In this document: positions 1 through 8,648 of the stretch, piece by piece
Position numbering within the stretch: position 1 is the first letter of the stretch
Layout of the letters: each line of letters opens with the position of its first letter
Origin: Streptomyces vilmorinianum
Lineage (GTDB): Bacteria; Actinomycetota; Actinomycetes; Streptomycetales; Streptomycetaceae
NCBI RefSeq assembly: GCF_005517195.1
Contig: NZ_CP040244.1
Span: 3,614,001-3,678,000, forward strand
Length of the DNA stretch: 64,000 nucleotides
Direction: 5' to 3'
Position numbers and translations under genes: made by a program
The notes under the pieces: generated by a model
The model's database searches: none
Seen by the model: the letters and a program-made list of their open reading frames with translations, nothing else
What the model was told of the DNA's origin: nothing

Positions 1-435
1 GCCGAGGTCGACCGCCTGGAGGCGGAACTCGCCGGGCTGTCGAACTGGCAGCCGCAGAGCATGGCGGACCAGAACCCCGGCGTCGCCGTGGCCGAGAGGA
101 TCGCCGCCGCGCGCGAGCGGATGCGCGAGGCAGAGGTCGAGTTCACGTTCCGGGCGCTCGGCGCGAAGCGGTGGTCCGACCTCGTCGCCCAGCATCCGGG
201 CAAGACGCCCGAGGAGGCGTGGGACGCGGACACGCTCGCGCCCGCCCTCGTCGCCGCCAGCGCGGTCGACCCCGCCATGACCGCCGAGGATGTCGAGGCC
301 CTGTTCGAGTCCCTGAACGTCGGGCAGAGGCAGCAGCTCATCGAGGCCGCCTGGCAGGTCAACGGGGAGGCGACGAGCATCCCTTTCTCGTTGTACGCCT
401 CCGCGATCCTCGCCTCCCGCACCGACGGGAAGTAG
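1..435 (+). CDS. Probable phage tail assembly chaperone, 5' end outside window
   Basis: The frame is open from the first base, so the true start lies to the left; 144 codons are visible, ending in TAG. The visible protein is charged and helical, with an Arg/Glu/Ala-rich stretch (AERIAAARERMREAEVEF). It lies immediately before a small zinc-ribbon gene and the tape measure gene, where siphophages encode the gpG-type chaperone that coats the tape measure during tail assembly. The call rests on position, size and composition; I see no diagnostic motif. The -1 frame is open across its stop, so a gpG/gpGT-type frameshift product is possible, but I see no classical slippery heptamer near the stop. 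Confidence 0.6.
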   Translation, partial: AEVDRLEAELAGLSNWQPQSMADQNPGVAVAERIAAARERMREAEVEFTFRALGAKRWSDLVAQHPGKTPEEAWDADTLAPALVAASAVDPAMTAEDVEALFESLNVGQRQQLIEAAWQVNGEATSIPFSLYASAILASRTDGK

Positions 436-455
436 AGACCGCGCGGGCCTGGGGC

Positions 456-740
456 GTGCCCCGCTCGATCTTCCTCGGTCGGCCGTGGCCGCAACCGGGA
501 GAACCCCTGTGGCTCGAGGACGACCGCGCATGGGCCTACGCCCTCAGCGTCGTGGAGGCCGACCGGTGCCCCGACTGCCGCCAGCCGTGGGACGAGGCCA
601 CGGACCCGGAGAACGAGTTCAAGTGGCGCGGCGAACTGGCCAAGTGCCATGCCTGCGCTGCGGCTGCGCGCGCCATCGCCCAGCACGAGAAGGCCGGCGG
701 GGACACCCGAGGCCTCCACGTCCATGTGACCAGGGGGTGA
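456..740 (+). CDS. Small zinc-ribbon protein between tail chaperone and tape measure
   Basis: A 94-residue protein from GTG 456. It has two CxxC knuckles, Cys38/Cys41 (CPDC) and Cys64/Cys67 (CHAC), spaced as in a zinc ribbon, and an aromatic N-terminal half (PRSIFLGRPWPQPGEPLW). It ends 3 bp before the tape measure start. Small CxxC proteins in this slot occur in actinophage tail operons and may be the second tail chaperone. Its frame is -1 relative to the upstream gene and is already open from about 171, so it could be made by independent GTG initiation or by frameshifting. The specific role is unknown. Confidence 0.6.
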   Translation: MPRSIFLGRPWPQPGEPLWLEDDRAWAYALSVVEADRCPDCRQPWDEATDPENEFKWRGELAKCHACAAAARAIAQHEKAGGDTRGLHVHVTRG

Positions 741-743
741 GCC

Positions 744-3725
744 GTGGCAATCCGCACCGTCTCCGTGCTGCTTACCGCCGACATCGCCGCCTTCCGGGCC
801 CGGATGGGGGAGGCATCTCGGACCACCAGGCTTACAGCAGCAAGCATCCGGGCCTCCATGAGGGACGCCGGCCGGACGATGACCCGCATCGGTGAGAACC
901 AGCGCCGAACCCTTCAGGCTGTTCAGGGCGGCAGCCTCGCCCTGGTCGCTGCATTCGGGTTCGCTGTCGCGGCGGCGGCCAAGTTCGAGAAGGCCATGTC
1001 GAACGTCGAGGCCGTCACGCAGGCGTCGGCCGGAGAGATGACAACCCTGCGGGCCGCGGCCCTGGAAGCGGGCCGCACCACAGCCTTCAGCGCCGTTCAG
1101 GCGGCCGACGCGATGCACGAGCTCGCCAAGGCCGGTGTCAGCACCGCCGACATCGCGGGAGGCGCCCTGAAGGGCGCCCTGAACCTCGCCGCAGCAGCCG
1201 AGGTCGACGTCGCAGAGGGTGCCGAGATCGCCGCGAACGCGATGACCGTTTTCGGACTGAAGGGCAAGGACGTCACCCATATCGCTGACCTGCTCGCTGC
1301 CTCGGCGAACAAGTCGACGACGGACGTACACGCCATGGGCCTGTCTCTGCGCATGGCTGGTCAGGTCGCTTCACAGACCGGCCTGTCCATCGAGGACACC
1401 GTCGGGGCGCTCACCCTGTTCGCGGCAGAGGGTCTGAAGGGTTCCGACGCCGGCACCAGCTTCAAAGTCATGTTGCAAAGGTTGACGCCCAACAGCAAAG
1501 AAGCCCAGGCCACCTTGGACCAGCTAGGCCTGTCCGCCTACGACGCCCAGGGAAACTTCGTCGGCCTCCAAGAGTTCGCCGGCCGAATGAAGGACGCGTT
1601 CTCGCGCCTCACGCCGGAGGCTCGGAACGCCGCGATGGGCGTGATCTTCGGCAGCGATGCCGTGCGCGCGGCGAACATCCTGTACAAGCACGGCACGGAA
1701 GGCCTCAAGACCTACACCGACGCTGTCAACGACTCCGGCTACGCGGCCGCGGTTGCACAGACCCGCATGGACAACCTCATCGGTGACCTCAGGTTGCTTC
1801 GCAGTGCCCTCGAGACTGCGCTGATCCAGACGGGTACCGCCGCCAACGCCGCGCTCCGCGACATGGTCCAGTGGGTCACCCGGCTCGTGAACGTCTACAA
1901 CGAGCTGCCCCCTGGCCTCCAGGAGGCGGCGGGGCTGCTGACGGGCCTGGTCGGAGTCATCGGTCTCGTTGGCGCGTCGATGCTTCTCTTCCTGCCCCGG
2001 GTCATGACGGTCCGGCGTGAACTGATCGCGCTGGGTATCACGGCTCAGACCGTGCGCGCCCAGCTCCTCACCCTCGGGAAGCTGGGCCTCACCCTCGGCG
2101 TGCTCGTCGCACTCGGCTGGGGCATCAACAGGGTGTCCCGGCAGTTCCGTGAAGCCCCGCCGAACGTCACCAAGATGACGAACGCCCTCGTCGACTTCGC
2201 CCAGAGGGGCAAGGTCGCCGGCGAACTCACCCGCAACTTCGGCCAGGACCTCGACGGCTTCGGCGAGGCAGTGGCCCGCATCGCCCATCCCGGACTGCTG
2301 GACCGGATCGAGGACTTCTTCGGAACGTTCGACCCCGGCACGGAGCACGGCGGGCCCGGCCTCGACAAGGCGGTTGAGAAGCTCAAGGCCGTCGATGAGG
2401 CCCTCGCATCCCTCGTGCAATCAGGCAATCCGAAGCTGGCCAGCGAGAACTTCAAGGCACTGGCCGCCGAAGCCGAGAAGAGCGGCACATCGACGGAAAA
2501 GCTCCGCACCCTGCTGCCCCAGTACGCCGAAGCTCTGACAACGGCCGACACGCAGACCAAGCTCGCGGCCAACTCGCAAGGCGCTCTCGGCGACCAGGCG
2601 GCGATCACGGCCGACGAGATGGCCGACCAGCGCAGCGAGGCCGAGAAGCTGTCGGACGCCCTCAAGGCGCTGAACGGGGTCGCGATCTCGGCGGCCGAGA
2701 ACGAGATCGCGTTTCGCGACTCGCTCGCCCAACTCTCGGCAGCCGTCAAGGAGAACGGTCACTCTCTCGATGTCACATCGGAGAAGGGCCGTGCGGTGAA
2801 GGGCGCCTTCCTCGACGCCGCCAAGGCCGCCATGACGCACGCCGAGGCGGTCGCAGAGCAGCAGGGCTCCGTCGAGGCGGGCAACGCGGTCCTGGGCGCG
2901 AACATCAGCGCTCTGCGGAAGACGATGGACCAGGCTGGGTTCACCGAGAAGCAGATCGACGAGCTGACCGCGGCCTACACACAGCTGCCCATGTCGGCAT
3001 CGACGACGGTGACGGCTCCGGGTGCGGTGAAGGCGGCGAGGGAAGTCGACAACCTCTACATGGAGGTCGCCGGTCTTCAGCCGGGTAAGACGATCGTCAT
3101 CAAGGCCCCGACAGGCGAGGCAATCAAGGCACTTCAGGCCGCCGGGTACAACGTCAAGCAGATCCCCAACAGCAAGAACGTAAAGGTCACCGCCCCGACC
3201 GCTTCGGCCGTCGCGAACGCCCAGGCGCTGAAACGGGAGCTCGACGCGCTGAAGAGCAAGACCATCAAGGTCCAGACCGTGTTCATCACGAAGTACGGCA
3301 CCGTCGGGACACCCAAGGGCAGCGGCGGCCGCGAGAACGCCGCAGGCGGCCTGATCCATCGCTACGCGGGCGGCGGCCCCGTCCAGGGCTTTCCCTACGG
3401 GGGGCCGGTGTTCGGCCCTGGTAGCTCGACGAGCGACAGCATCCCTTCGTGGCTGTCGAACAACGAGTACGTCATCAGGGCGGCGGCGGTCCGGCACTGG
3501 GGCGTAGGCCTATTCGACAGCCTGAATGCGATGAGGATGCCTGCCGGCGCCCTACTGTCCGGCCGCTTGTTCCCTGCCCCGCAGCACGGGCAGACGCCGG
3601 GGGGCTCGTCGGGGCAGAGCGTCACCTACAACGTCTACCCGCGCAAGTCGGTCATCGACGCCGCGGATCTCCGGCTCATGCAGAGGCAGGAAGAGGCCCG
3701 GTCACGGGTGGGGAGGCCGCGGTAG
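744..3725 (+). CDS. Phage tail tape measure protein
   Basis: A 993-residue protein from GTG 744, preceded by a purine-rich CAGGGGGTGA. Residues about 82-133 (FEKAMSNVEAVTQASAGEM onward) match the TP901-type tape measure core. Hydrophobic segments lie near residues 64-81, 395-420 and 445-465, as expected for a protein that enters the host membrane during DNA injection. The C-terminus has the Gly-rich GGLIHRYAGGGPV and SDSIPSWLSNNEYVIRAAA pattern common to actinophage tape measures. By family, it sets tail length and is chaperoned by the upstream proteins. The TAG stop is directly followed by the ATG of the distal tail gene. Confidence 0.93.
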   Translation: MAIRTVSVLLTADIAAFRARMGEASRTTRLTAASIRASMRDAGRTMTRIGENQRRTLQAVQGGSLALVAAFGFAVAAAAKFEKAMSNVEAVTQASAGEMTTLRAAALEAGRTTAFSAVQAADAMHELAKAGVSTADIAGGALKGALNLAAAAEVDVAEGAEIAANAMTVFGLKGKDVTHIADLLAASANKSTTDVHAMGLSLRMAGQVASQTGLSIEDTVGALTLFAAEGLKGSDAGTSFKVMLQRLTPNSKEAQATLDQLGLSAYDAQGNFVGLQEFAGRMKDAFSRLTPEARNAAMGVIFGSDAVRAANILYKHGTEGLKTYTDAVNDSGYAAAVAQTRMDNLIGDLRLLRSALETALIQTGTAANAALRDMVQWVTRLVNVYNELPPGLQEAAGLLTGLVGVIGLVGASMLLFLPRVMTVRRELIALGITAQTVRAQLLTLGKLGLTLGVLVALGWGINRVSRQFREAPPNVTKMTNALVDFAQRGKVAGELTRNFGQDLDGFGEAVARIAHPGLLDRIEDFFGTFDPGTEHGGPGLDKAVEKLKAVDEALASLVQSGNPKLASENFKALAAEAEKSGTSTEKLRTLLPQYAEALTTADTQTKLAANSQGALGDQAAITADEMADQRSEAEKLSDALKALNGVAISAAENEIAFRDSLAQLSAAVKENGHSLDVTSEKGRAVKGAFLDAAKAAMTHAEAVAEQQGSVEAGNAVLGANISALRKTMDQAGFTEKQIDELTAAYTQLPMSASTTVTAPGAVKAAREVDNLYMEVAGLQPGKTIVIKAPTGEAIKALQAAGYNVKQIPNSKNVKVTAPTASAVANAQALKRELDALKSKTIKVQTVFITKYGTVGTPKGSGGRENAAGGLIHRYAGGGPVQGFPYGGPVFGPGSSTSDSIPSWLSNNEYVIRAAAVRHWGVGLFDSLNAMRMPAGALLSGRLFPAPQHGQTPGGSSGQSVTYNVYPRKSVIDAADLRLMQRQEEARSRVGRPR

Positions 3726-4670
3726 ATGCCCATCATCACCCGGGTGGCGCCCCCTGCGCCGCCGCCCGTTAACGTGCCGGAGACCGGATTCATCTCGGTC
3801 ACCTACTACGACCCCACCGGGGCCGAGTGGCCCCTGACGGACCCGTCGCAGGGCTGGCATACCCTCGCCGACGGCGTCTCCGGACTCGGCGCGGCGCTCG
3901 TGGAGCTCACAACCGACCCCCACCCGCGCGGCGGGTCCAGGCTCCGGCACGTGCAACCGCTCGCCCGGTCGATCGTGTGGCCCCTTCACGTCTCTGGCTC
4001 GACCCATGCGGAGTTCATCTCTCGCTGGCGGGCGCTGGCCCGGGCGTTCACGCGCACACTCCGCGACGGCCCGGGCGTACTGGAAGTGGCCCGGCCTGAC
4101 GGGAGCCGCCGTCATATCCAGGTGCACTACCAGGACGGCTTCGACGGACAGGGCAGCCGGAACGCGTCCAGCAACCTGTACGACAGCGCGATCCTCACCC
4201 TGTACTGCGAAGACCCGTACTGGGTGGACCCCGTCGCCCAGACCGTGCACCGCGAGTACGGCACGCCGGCAGCATTCCTCACTCCGTTCCCCACGGTCTC
4301 GTCCGGCCAGCTCCTGGGCTCCACCACGGTGAAGAACCCGGGCGATGTCGTGGTGTGGCCGACGTGGACCATCACCGGCCCCGCCAGCCTGGTCACCTTC
4401 ACCCGGACCGACACCGGGGAGCAGTTCGTGGTCAACCCGACAGCGGTAGGCCACGGGAACCTCCTGGCCGGGGAACAGGTCACGGTCCGCACAGACCCGC
4501 CGCAGGTGCGCTTCCAGGACGGCTCGAACTGGACCGGGGCCCTGAACTGGCCCGCTGCCGTGCTGTGGTCACTGCCGCCCGGGACCACTCCCGTCACGTT
4601 CCAGCTCGACGGTTCCGGCCCCGGGTCGGCCGTGGACATGACCTTCAACCCCCGATTCGAGACGGCCTGA
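3726..4670 (+). CDS. Distal tail (Dit-like) phage protein
   Basis: A 314-residue protein whose ATG abuts the tape measure stop. The N-terminal half fits the siphovirus distal tail family: a beta-rich region with LARSIVWPLHVSGST and the ALARAFTRTLRDGPGVLEV segment typical of the ring-forming domain. The C-terminal half (from about residue 170) is a beta-rich galectin/carbohydrate-module-like extension with WPTWTITGPAS. Dit rings join the tail tube to the baseplate. Position after the tape measure and before the Gp37-like protein supports the call. The exact fold is inferred. Confidence 0.8.
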   Translation: MPIITRVAPPAPPPVNVPETGFISVTYYDPTGAEWPLTDPSQGWHTLADGVSGLGAALVELTTDPHPRGGSRLRHVQPLARSIVWPLHVSGSTHAEFISRWRALARAFTRTLRDGPGVLEVARPDGSRRHIQVHYQDGFDGQGSRNASSNLYDSAILTLYCEDPYWVDPVAQTVHREYGTPAAFLTPFPTVSSGQLLGSTTVKNPGDVVVWPTWTITGPASLVTFTRTDTGEQFVVNPTAVGHGNLLAGEQVTVRTDPPQVRFQDGSNWTGALNWPAAVLWSLPPGTTPVTFQLDGSGPGSAVDMTFNPRFETA

Positions 4671-4680
4671 GGGGGGCGGA

Positions 4681-5835
4681 GTGTCAATCCAACTCCTGGT
4701 CACCGATGGAGCCCTCGCCGTGCAGGGTGACCCGCTCGCCGACTGGACGAACCTGGACGCCACGGTGCGGTTCAACGAGCCCGGCTCCGGCACGGTCACC
4801 CTGCCCGCCCACCCGACCACCATGGCCCAGCTCCAACCCGGCAACCGACTCATGGTCATCCGCGACGGCGAGATCTGGATGACCGGCCCCATGGAGATTC
4901 CCCAGGACTTCTCGTGGAGCATCGGCGGGGACGGCGAGGCGCCGCCGGGCCGGGTGACCGTCTCCTTCTCCGACGATCTAGCTCGTCCGGCCGGATACCT
5001 GACATGGCCCGCCCCGGCCTCCTCCTGGTCGGCGCAGCCGAACACCGCGAGGCAAATCACCGGCACCAACGCCGAGACGATCATCCGGACGCTCGTGAAC
5101 GAAAACTGCGGGCCGTCCGCTCTGACCGCGAGGCGGATCCCGGGGTTCGCTCTCGCCCCAGCGGCTGGAGTAGGCACCACGACATCGGTGAACACCCGGT
5201 TCGAAGGGCTGCTGGCGGCGTGCCGCCGGGTCGCGATCGCCGGAGGCGGGCTGGGCTTCCGCACCCGCCAGATGAGCAGCCAGGTCGAATTCGAGGTGTA
5301 CGCGCCGGTCGATCGCACGCTCACCGCGCGGTTCTCTCCCGGCCTGGGGAACCTGCGATCCGTGCAGTACAAGCAGTCAGCTCCGACCGTCACGCACGCT
5401 CTGGTCACCGGCTCCGACCAAGCCACACCGCGCGCCTACGTCGAAGTCGCCGACACAGCGGCGGCGTCCGCCTGGTGGCGCGTTGAGCAGCTGGTGGCGG
5501 GCACCGCCGACAACAACACGAACGGCGAGCTGACCCAGGACGGGACCGAGGCTCTCGCCTCAGGCGCCGCTCCGGTGGAGCTGGCCACCGTCACCGTCGA
5601 CACCGACGACCTCAAAGCGGGCCGGGACTTCGGGCTCGGCGACCGCGTCACCGTCGCCCTGCCGACCGGCGTCGAAGTCGTTGACCTGGTGCGCTCCATC
5701 CACCTCCAGGCCACCCCGGCCAGCGGCGAGTACGTCACCTCGCTCGTCGGCTCCCCAGAGGCCACGTCCGATCCCGCGATGGTGCGGCTGGTACGCGAGC
5801 TGAGCCGCAGGCTCGGCCGAATCGAAGCGAGGTAG
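4681..5835 (+). CDS. Siphovirus Gp37-like tail/baseplate protein
   Basis: A 384-residue protein from GTG 4681, 10 bp after the distal tail gene and preceded by GGGGGGCGGA. The first 100 residues (DWTNLDATVRFNEPGSGTV, then RLMVIRDGEIWMTGPME) are typical of the ReqiPepy6 Gp37-like family that replaces the gp27/Tal baseplate hub in actinophages. The C-terminal region (LGDRVTVALPTGVEVVDLVR) is the usual closing domain, ending in a short basic helix. It probably forms the hub at the tail tip. It belongs to the same transcription unit as its neighbours. Confidence 0.78.
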   Translation: MSIQLLVTDGALAVQGDPLADWTNLDATVRFNEPGSGTVTLPAHPTTMAQLQPGNRLMVIRDGEIWMTGPMEIPQDFSWSIGGDGEAPPGRVTVSFSDDLARPAGYLTWPAPASSWSAQPNTARQITGTNAETIIRTLVNENCGPSALTARRIPGFALAPAAGVGTTTSVNTRFEGLLAACRRVAIAGGGLGFRTRQMSSQVEFEVYAPVDRTLTARFSPGLGNLRSVQYKQSAPTVTHALVTGSDQATPRAYVEVADTAAASAWWRVEQLVAGTADNNTNGELTQDGTEALASGAAPVELATVTVDTDDLKAGRDFGLGDRVTVALPTGVEVVDLVRSIHLQATPASGEYVTSLVGSPEATSDPAMVRLVRELSRRLGRIEAR

Positions 5836-5841
5836 AACGTC

Positions 5842-6762
5842 ATGGCCCAGGACTCCTGGCCGTCACCGAACCACAGCGCGGGCTCGGTCACCCAGGCCGA
5901 ATACGAGCGCATCGCCCAGCGGTTCTCCGACGACGGCGTGGACGGCTCACCGGCCGACACCGCGGTCGTGGCAGCAGGCACCGGATTGCAGGTCACAGTC
6001 CGCTCGGGTATCTACGCCTCGGTGCGCGGATTCGCCTGGTCGTCGGGAACGGTCGACACGACCCTGACCATCGCCGGCAACACGTCCGGCTCTACCCGGC
6101 TGGACCGGGTAGTGCTGCGACTCGACCGCTCGACCTGGGACGTGCGCGCTGCGATCGTTGCAGGCACTCCCGGCGCCGGCGCACCGGCCCTGACACAGAA
6201 CACCGGCTCGACCGGGCTCTATGAGATCCCGCTCGCGCAGGTCACCGTGATCAACTCAGCCACATCAGTGACGGTGGCTCGCGAGGAGCAGTACATCGGC
6301 AGCCGGATCCGGCCGTGCACCTCGACCACCCGACCCCTCGCCCCGCGGCGCGGAGAGCAGATCTTCGAGACCGACACCTTCACGTGGCACGGCTGGAACG
6401 GCAACGGCTGGAAGCTGCACCACCAGGACAGCGGCGAGCTGACTCTCGGCGCGGGGTACATCGAATGGGCCCCCTTCGGCGACTCCGTCGGCCGCCGGAT
6501 CGGAAACGTCGTGTCGCTGCGGCTCGGCAGGTCGCGAACACACTCGACTCTCCTCCGAAGCAACCTGGAGGGATCCAAGCTCGCCACGATTCCCACTGCA
6601 CTGCGCCCAGACCGCGATCAGTACTACACCGGTCAGTTCTCCAATGGGGTGAACGGCCGCGTCGAGGTCCGTGCCAGCGGCGAGATCTGGATTCGGAATC
6701 TGTCGGCCGACGTCCCCTCCGGCCAGATCATCTTGATCACCACGACCTACCTGAAGAACTGA
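5842..6762 (+). CDS. Phage minor tail / baseplate protein
   Basis: A 306-residue protein from ATG 5842, 6 bp after the previous stop. It begins AQDSWPSPNHSAGSVTQAEYE. Its middle, with a beta-rich jelly-roll-like SSGTVDTTLTIAGNTSGST and LDRVVLRLDRSTWDVRA, resembles upper-baseplate or fibre-base proteins that Streptomyces phages encode just before their receptor-binding fibre. The C-terminal third (LGAGYIEWAPFGDS onward) is probably a trimerising or adhesin segment. No catalytic motif is visible. Function is inferred from position and general sequence character. Confidence 0.6.
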   Translation: MAQDSWPSPNHSAGSVTQAEYERIAQRFSDDGVDGSPADTAVVAAGTGLQVTVRSGIYASVRGFAWSSGTVDTTLTIAGNTSGSTRLDRVVLRLDRSTWDVRAAIVAGTPGAGAPALTQNTGSTGLYEIPLAQVTVINSATSVTVAREEQYIGSRIRPCTSTTRPLAPRRGEQIFETDTFTWHGWNGNGWKLHHQDSGELTLGAGYIEWAPFGDSVGRRIGNVVSLRLGRSRTHSTLLRSNLEGSKLATIPTALRPDRDQYYTGQFSNGVNGRVEVRASGEIWIRNLSADVPSGQIILITTTYLKN

Positions 6763-6776
6763 CAGAAGGAGGCGCT

Positions 6777-8408
6777 GTGGCTCGCCACAAGTTCGGCGGC
6801 ATCGCCGACTACGTGATCTCAGTGGGCACCGCCAACGCGGCCACGCTCCAGCCCGGTGCGACGATCACGTGCTGGAACCAGCCTGCCGGAGGCGCCCAGT
6901 ACACCGACCTGATGGCGACCGACCTGGTCACCCCAATCACGGGCGGCGAACTTACCGCCGACAGCGGCGGATCAGTGCCCGAGTTCTACGGCCCCGACGG
7001 GGTACGCAGCCTCTACCTGGACGCCAACGGCGGGGGCGGCCCGCGGCGATCCACAGCCGCTCTCGACATGGGCGCCGACCTCGCCACCGTAGAATCCGGC
7101 CTCGACACGCTGGAATCCACGACGCTGAACAAGGTCGTGTTCACGACCCCGGGCGACCTCCTCGCAGGCACCGGAGTAGGGGCTGTCACCCGGGTCGGCG
7201 TCGCCAGCAACGGCATGACACTCGTCGCCGACTCGCTCCTGACGGGCGGGATGCGGTGGGGCGCTCACTGGCGGCGCCGTGATCTCCCCGACCAGCTGCT
7301 GGCGGACTCCGTGTCCTCCGAGGTGCCGACGATCACTCTGACCGGGCCGCAGGCGACGTCAAGCATCCCCTCCGCGCAGCCCCTGCTCGCACCGAACACG
7401 GGGCCCTTCCTGTACCAGGGCGCGGGCTCGTTCCAGTTCGGTGCGACGTTCCCGGACACCAGCCTGTACCTGCCGACGTCCCGCTACCCCAACACGTACG
7501 CCAGCGGACAGTCCAACTGGGCCGTGGAGTTCGCGACCGACGCCGCCCAGTTCGAGGTGATGTTCAAGTACATCAGCTCCTCGACGAGGTACCGGCTCAC
7601 CGTGAACGGCCGCAAGGTGACGGACCTGGCGCAGGCCACGGGCGCTTCCTCGGCCGGTTCCCGCTACGTGTTGAAGTTCGACTTCGGCAGCTCGACCCCG
7701 CGCAGGATCCGGTTCGACTTCACCACCATGCCCTTCGGCGGCATCTTCCTGCCCCCTGGCGCCACCGCCTGGAAACCCGCCTCCCAGGGCGGACGCCTCG
7801 GCATCCTCGGCGACAGCATCAGCGACGGATCCTCACAGAACACCGGCGCTGGCATTGGGACCTGGACCTACAAGGCCGCCCGCCTGCTCGGCTGCACCGA
7901 CGTGTGGGACCAGAGCCGCGGCGGCACCGGTTACATCACCCCCGGCTCCTACACGACATTCGGCGGCCGCGTCGCCGGAGACATCACCCCTTACAACGTC
8001 GACCGATTGATCGTCTGGGGCGGCTACAACGACAACGCCGGCTCCCAGACCTCGATCCAGACGGCGGCGGAAACGCTGTACGCGACCCTGAAGGACGAGG
8101 TCATACCGGGCGGCGAGGTGTACGTGATCGGCTGCTGGTCGCCCTCCGGCACTCCGGCCGCATCCATCACCAACACCGACAACACCCTCAAGGCGGCCGC
8201 CGCCAACTCCGGTCTGCCGTTCATCTCGCCGATCACCGGATCCGTCTACAACGCGGCCGGCACCCTGCTGGACACCCAGGGCCCCTGGATCACCGCGCAG
8301 GTCGAGAGCGCCTACATCGGCGCCGACAACGTCCACCCCACCGACGCCGGCCATACCTACCTGGCGCGCCGGATCGTCGAGGCGCTCCGCGCCCTCATGC
8401 CCGCCTGA
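6777..8408 (+). CDS. Tail fibre with SGNH/GDSL-type hydrolase domain
   Basis: A 543-residue protein from GTG 6777 with a strong AGAAGGAGG ribosome site. Residues 1-140 are a fibre-like region (ARHKFGGIADYVISVG). A beta-rich module follows, and then an SGNH hydrolase domain from about residue 340: block I ILGDSISDGS with the nucleophile Ser near 347, block III GGYND near 417, and DNVHPTDAGH with the catalytic Asp/His near 517-520. Such domains in tail fibres deacylate or depolymerise host surface glycans. It lies last in the tail module, before the lysis genes, as expected for a receptor-binding protein. The substrate cannot be read from sequence. Confidence 0.85.
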   Translation: MARHKFGGIADYVISVGTANAATLQPGATITCWNQPAGGAQYTDLMATDLVTPITGGELTADSGGSVPEFYGPDGVRSLYLDANGGGGPRRSTAALDMGADLATVESGLDTLESTTLNKVVFTTPGDLLAGTGVGAVTRVGVASNGMTLVADSLLTGGMRWGAHWRRRDLPDQLLADSVSSEVPTITLTGPQATSSIPSAQPLLAPNTGPFLYQGAGSFQFGATFPDTSLYLPTSRYPNTYASGQSNWAVEFATDAAQFEVMFKYISSSTRYRLTVNGRKVTDLAQATGASSAGSRYVLKFDFGSSTPRRIRFDFTTMPFGGIFLPPGATAWKPASQGGRLGILGDSISDGSSQNTGAGIGTWTYKAARLLGCTDVWDQSRGGTGYITPGSYTTFGGRVAGDITPYNVDRLIVWGGYNDNAGSQTSIQTAAETLYATLKDEVIPGGEVYVIGCWSPSGTPAASITNTDNTLKAAAANSGLPFISPITGSVYNAAGTLLDTQGPWITAQVESAYIGADNVHPTDAGHTYLARRIVEALRALMPA

Positions 8409-8471
8409 CCCCCAACGTCCCCGCGGCCCCGCCTCCTGATGGTCGGGCCTTCGCCATGTCTGGAGACCACC

Positions 8472-8648
8472 ATGCAGCCCGACGACATCGCCCACCGGTT
8501 CGCGCTCCACCCCGCAGCCACCCCGGAGAAGCGCGACGAGCACACCAGCGTGCGGCAGGCCTGCCGACGCCTCGCCGACGAACTGAACGAGCGCCTCCCC
8601 GAGGGCCGGGAGAAGGCCATCGCCCGAGCCGGAGCGGAGGACCGCTGA
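8472..8648 (+). CDS. Acb2/Tad1 hairpin-type anti-CBASS protein, internally shortened
   Basis: A 58-residue protein from ATG 8472; an in-frame upstream ATG at 8439 is less likely because the family begins at this point. The sequence DDIAHRFALHPAATPEKRDE, then SVRQACRRLADELN and LPEGREK, matches the Acb2/Tad1 hairpin family. Those phage proteins sequester cyclic oligonucleotide signals of CBASS and Thoeris defence. Family members continue after GREK with a helix of the type LALTKLEEVMFWANAAIAR. Here GREK is followed directly by AIARAGAEDR, as if about 17 residues had been deleted in frame. The stop overlaps the endolysin ATG (ATGA). Family membership is judged by eye; activity is doubtful. Confidence 0.65.
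   Translation: MQPDDIAHRFALHPAATPEKRDEHTSVRQACRRLADELNERLPEGREKAIARAGAEDR

Noticed and set aside
6315..6776. Longer start for the SGNH tail fibre
   Set aside because: The upstream frame overlaps the preceding tail gene. GTG 6777 has an AGAAGGAGG site at the right distance.
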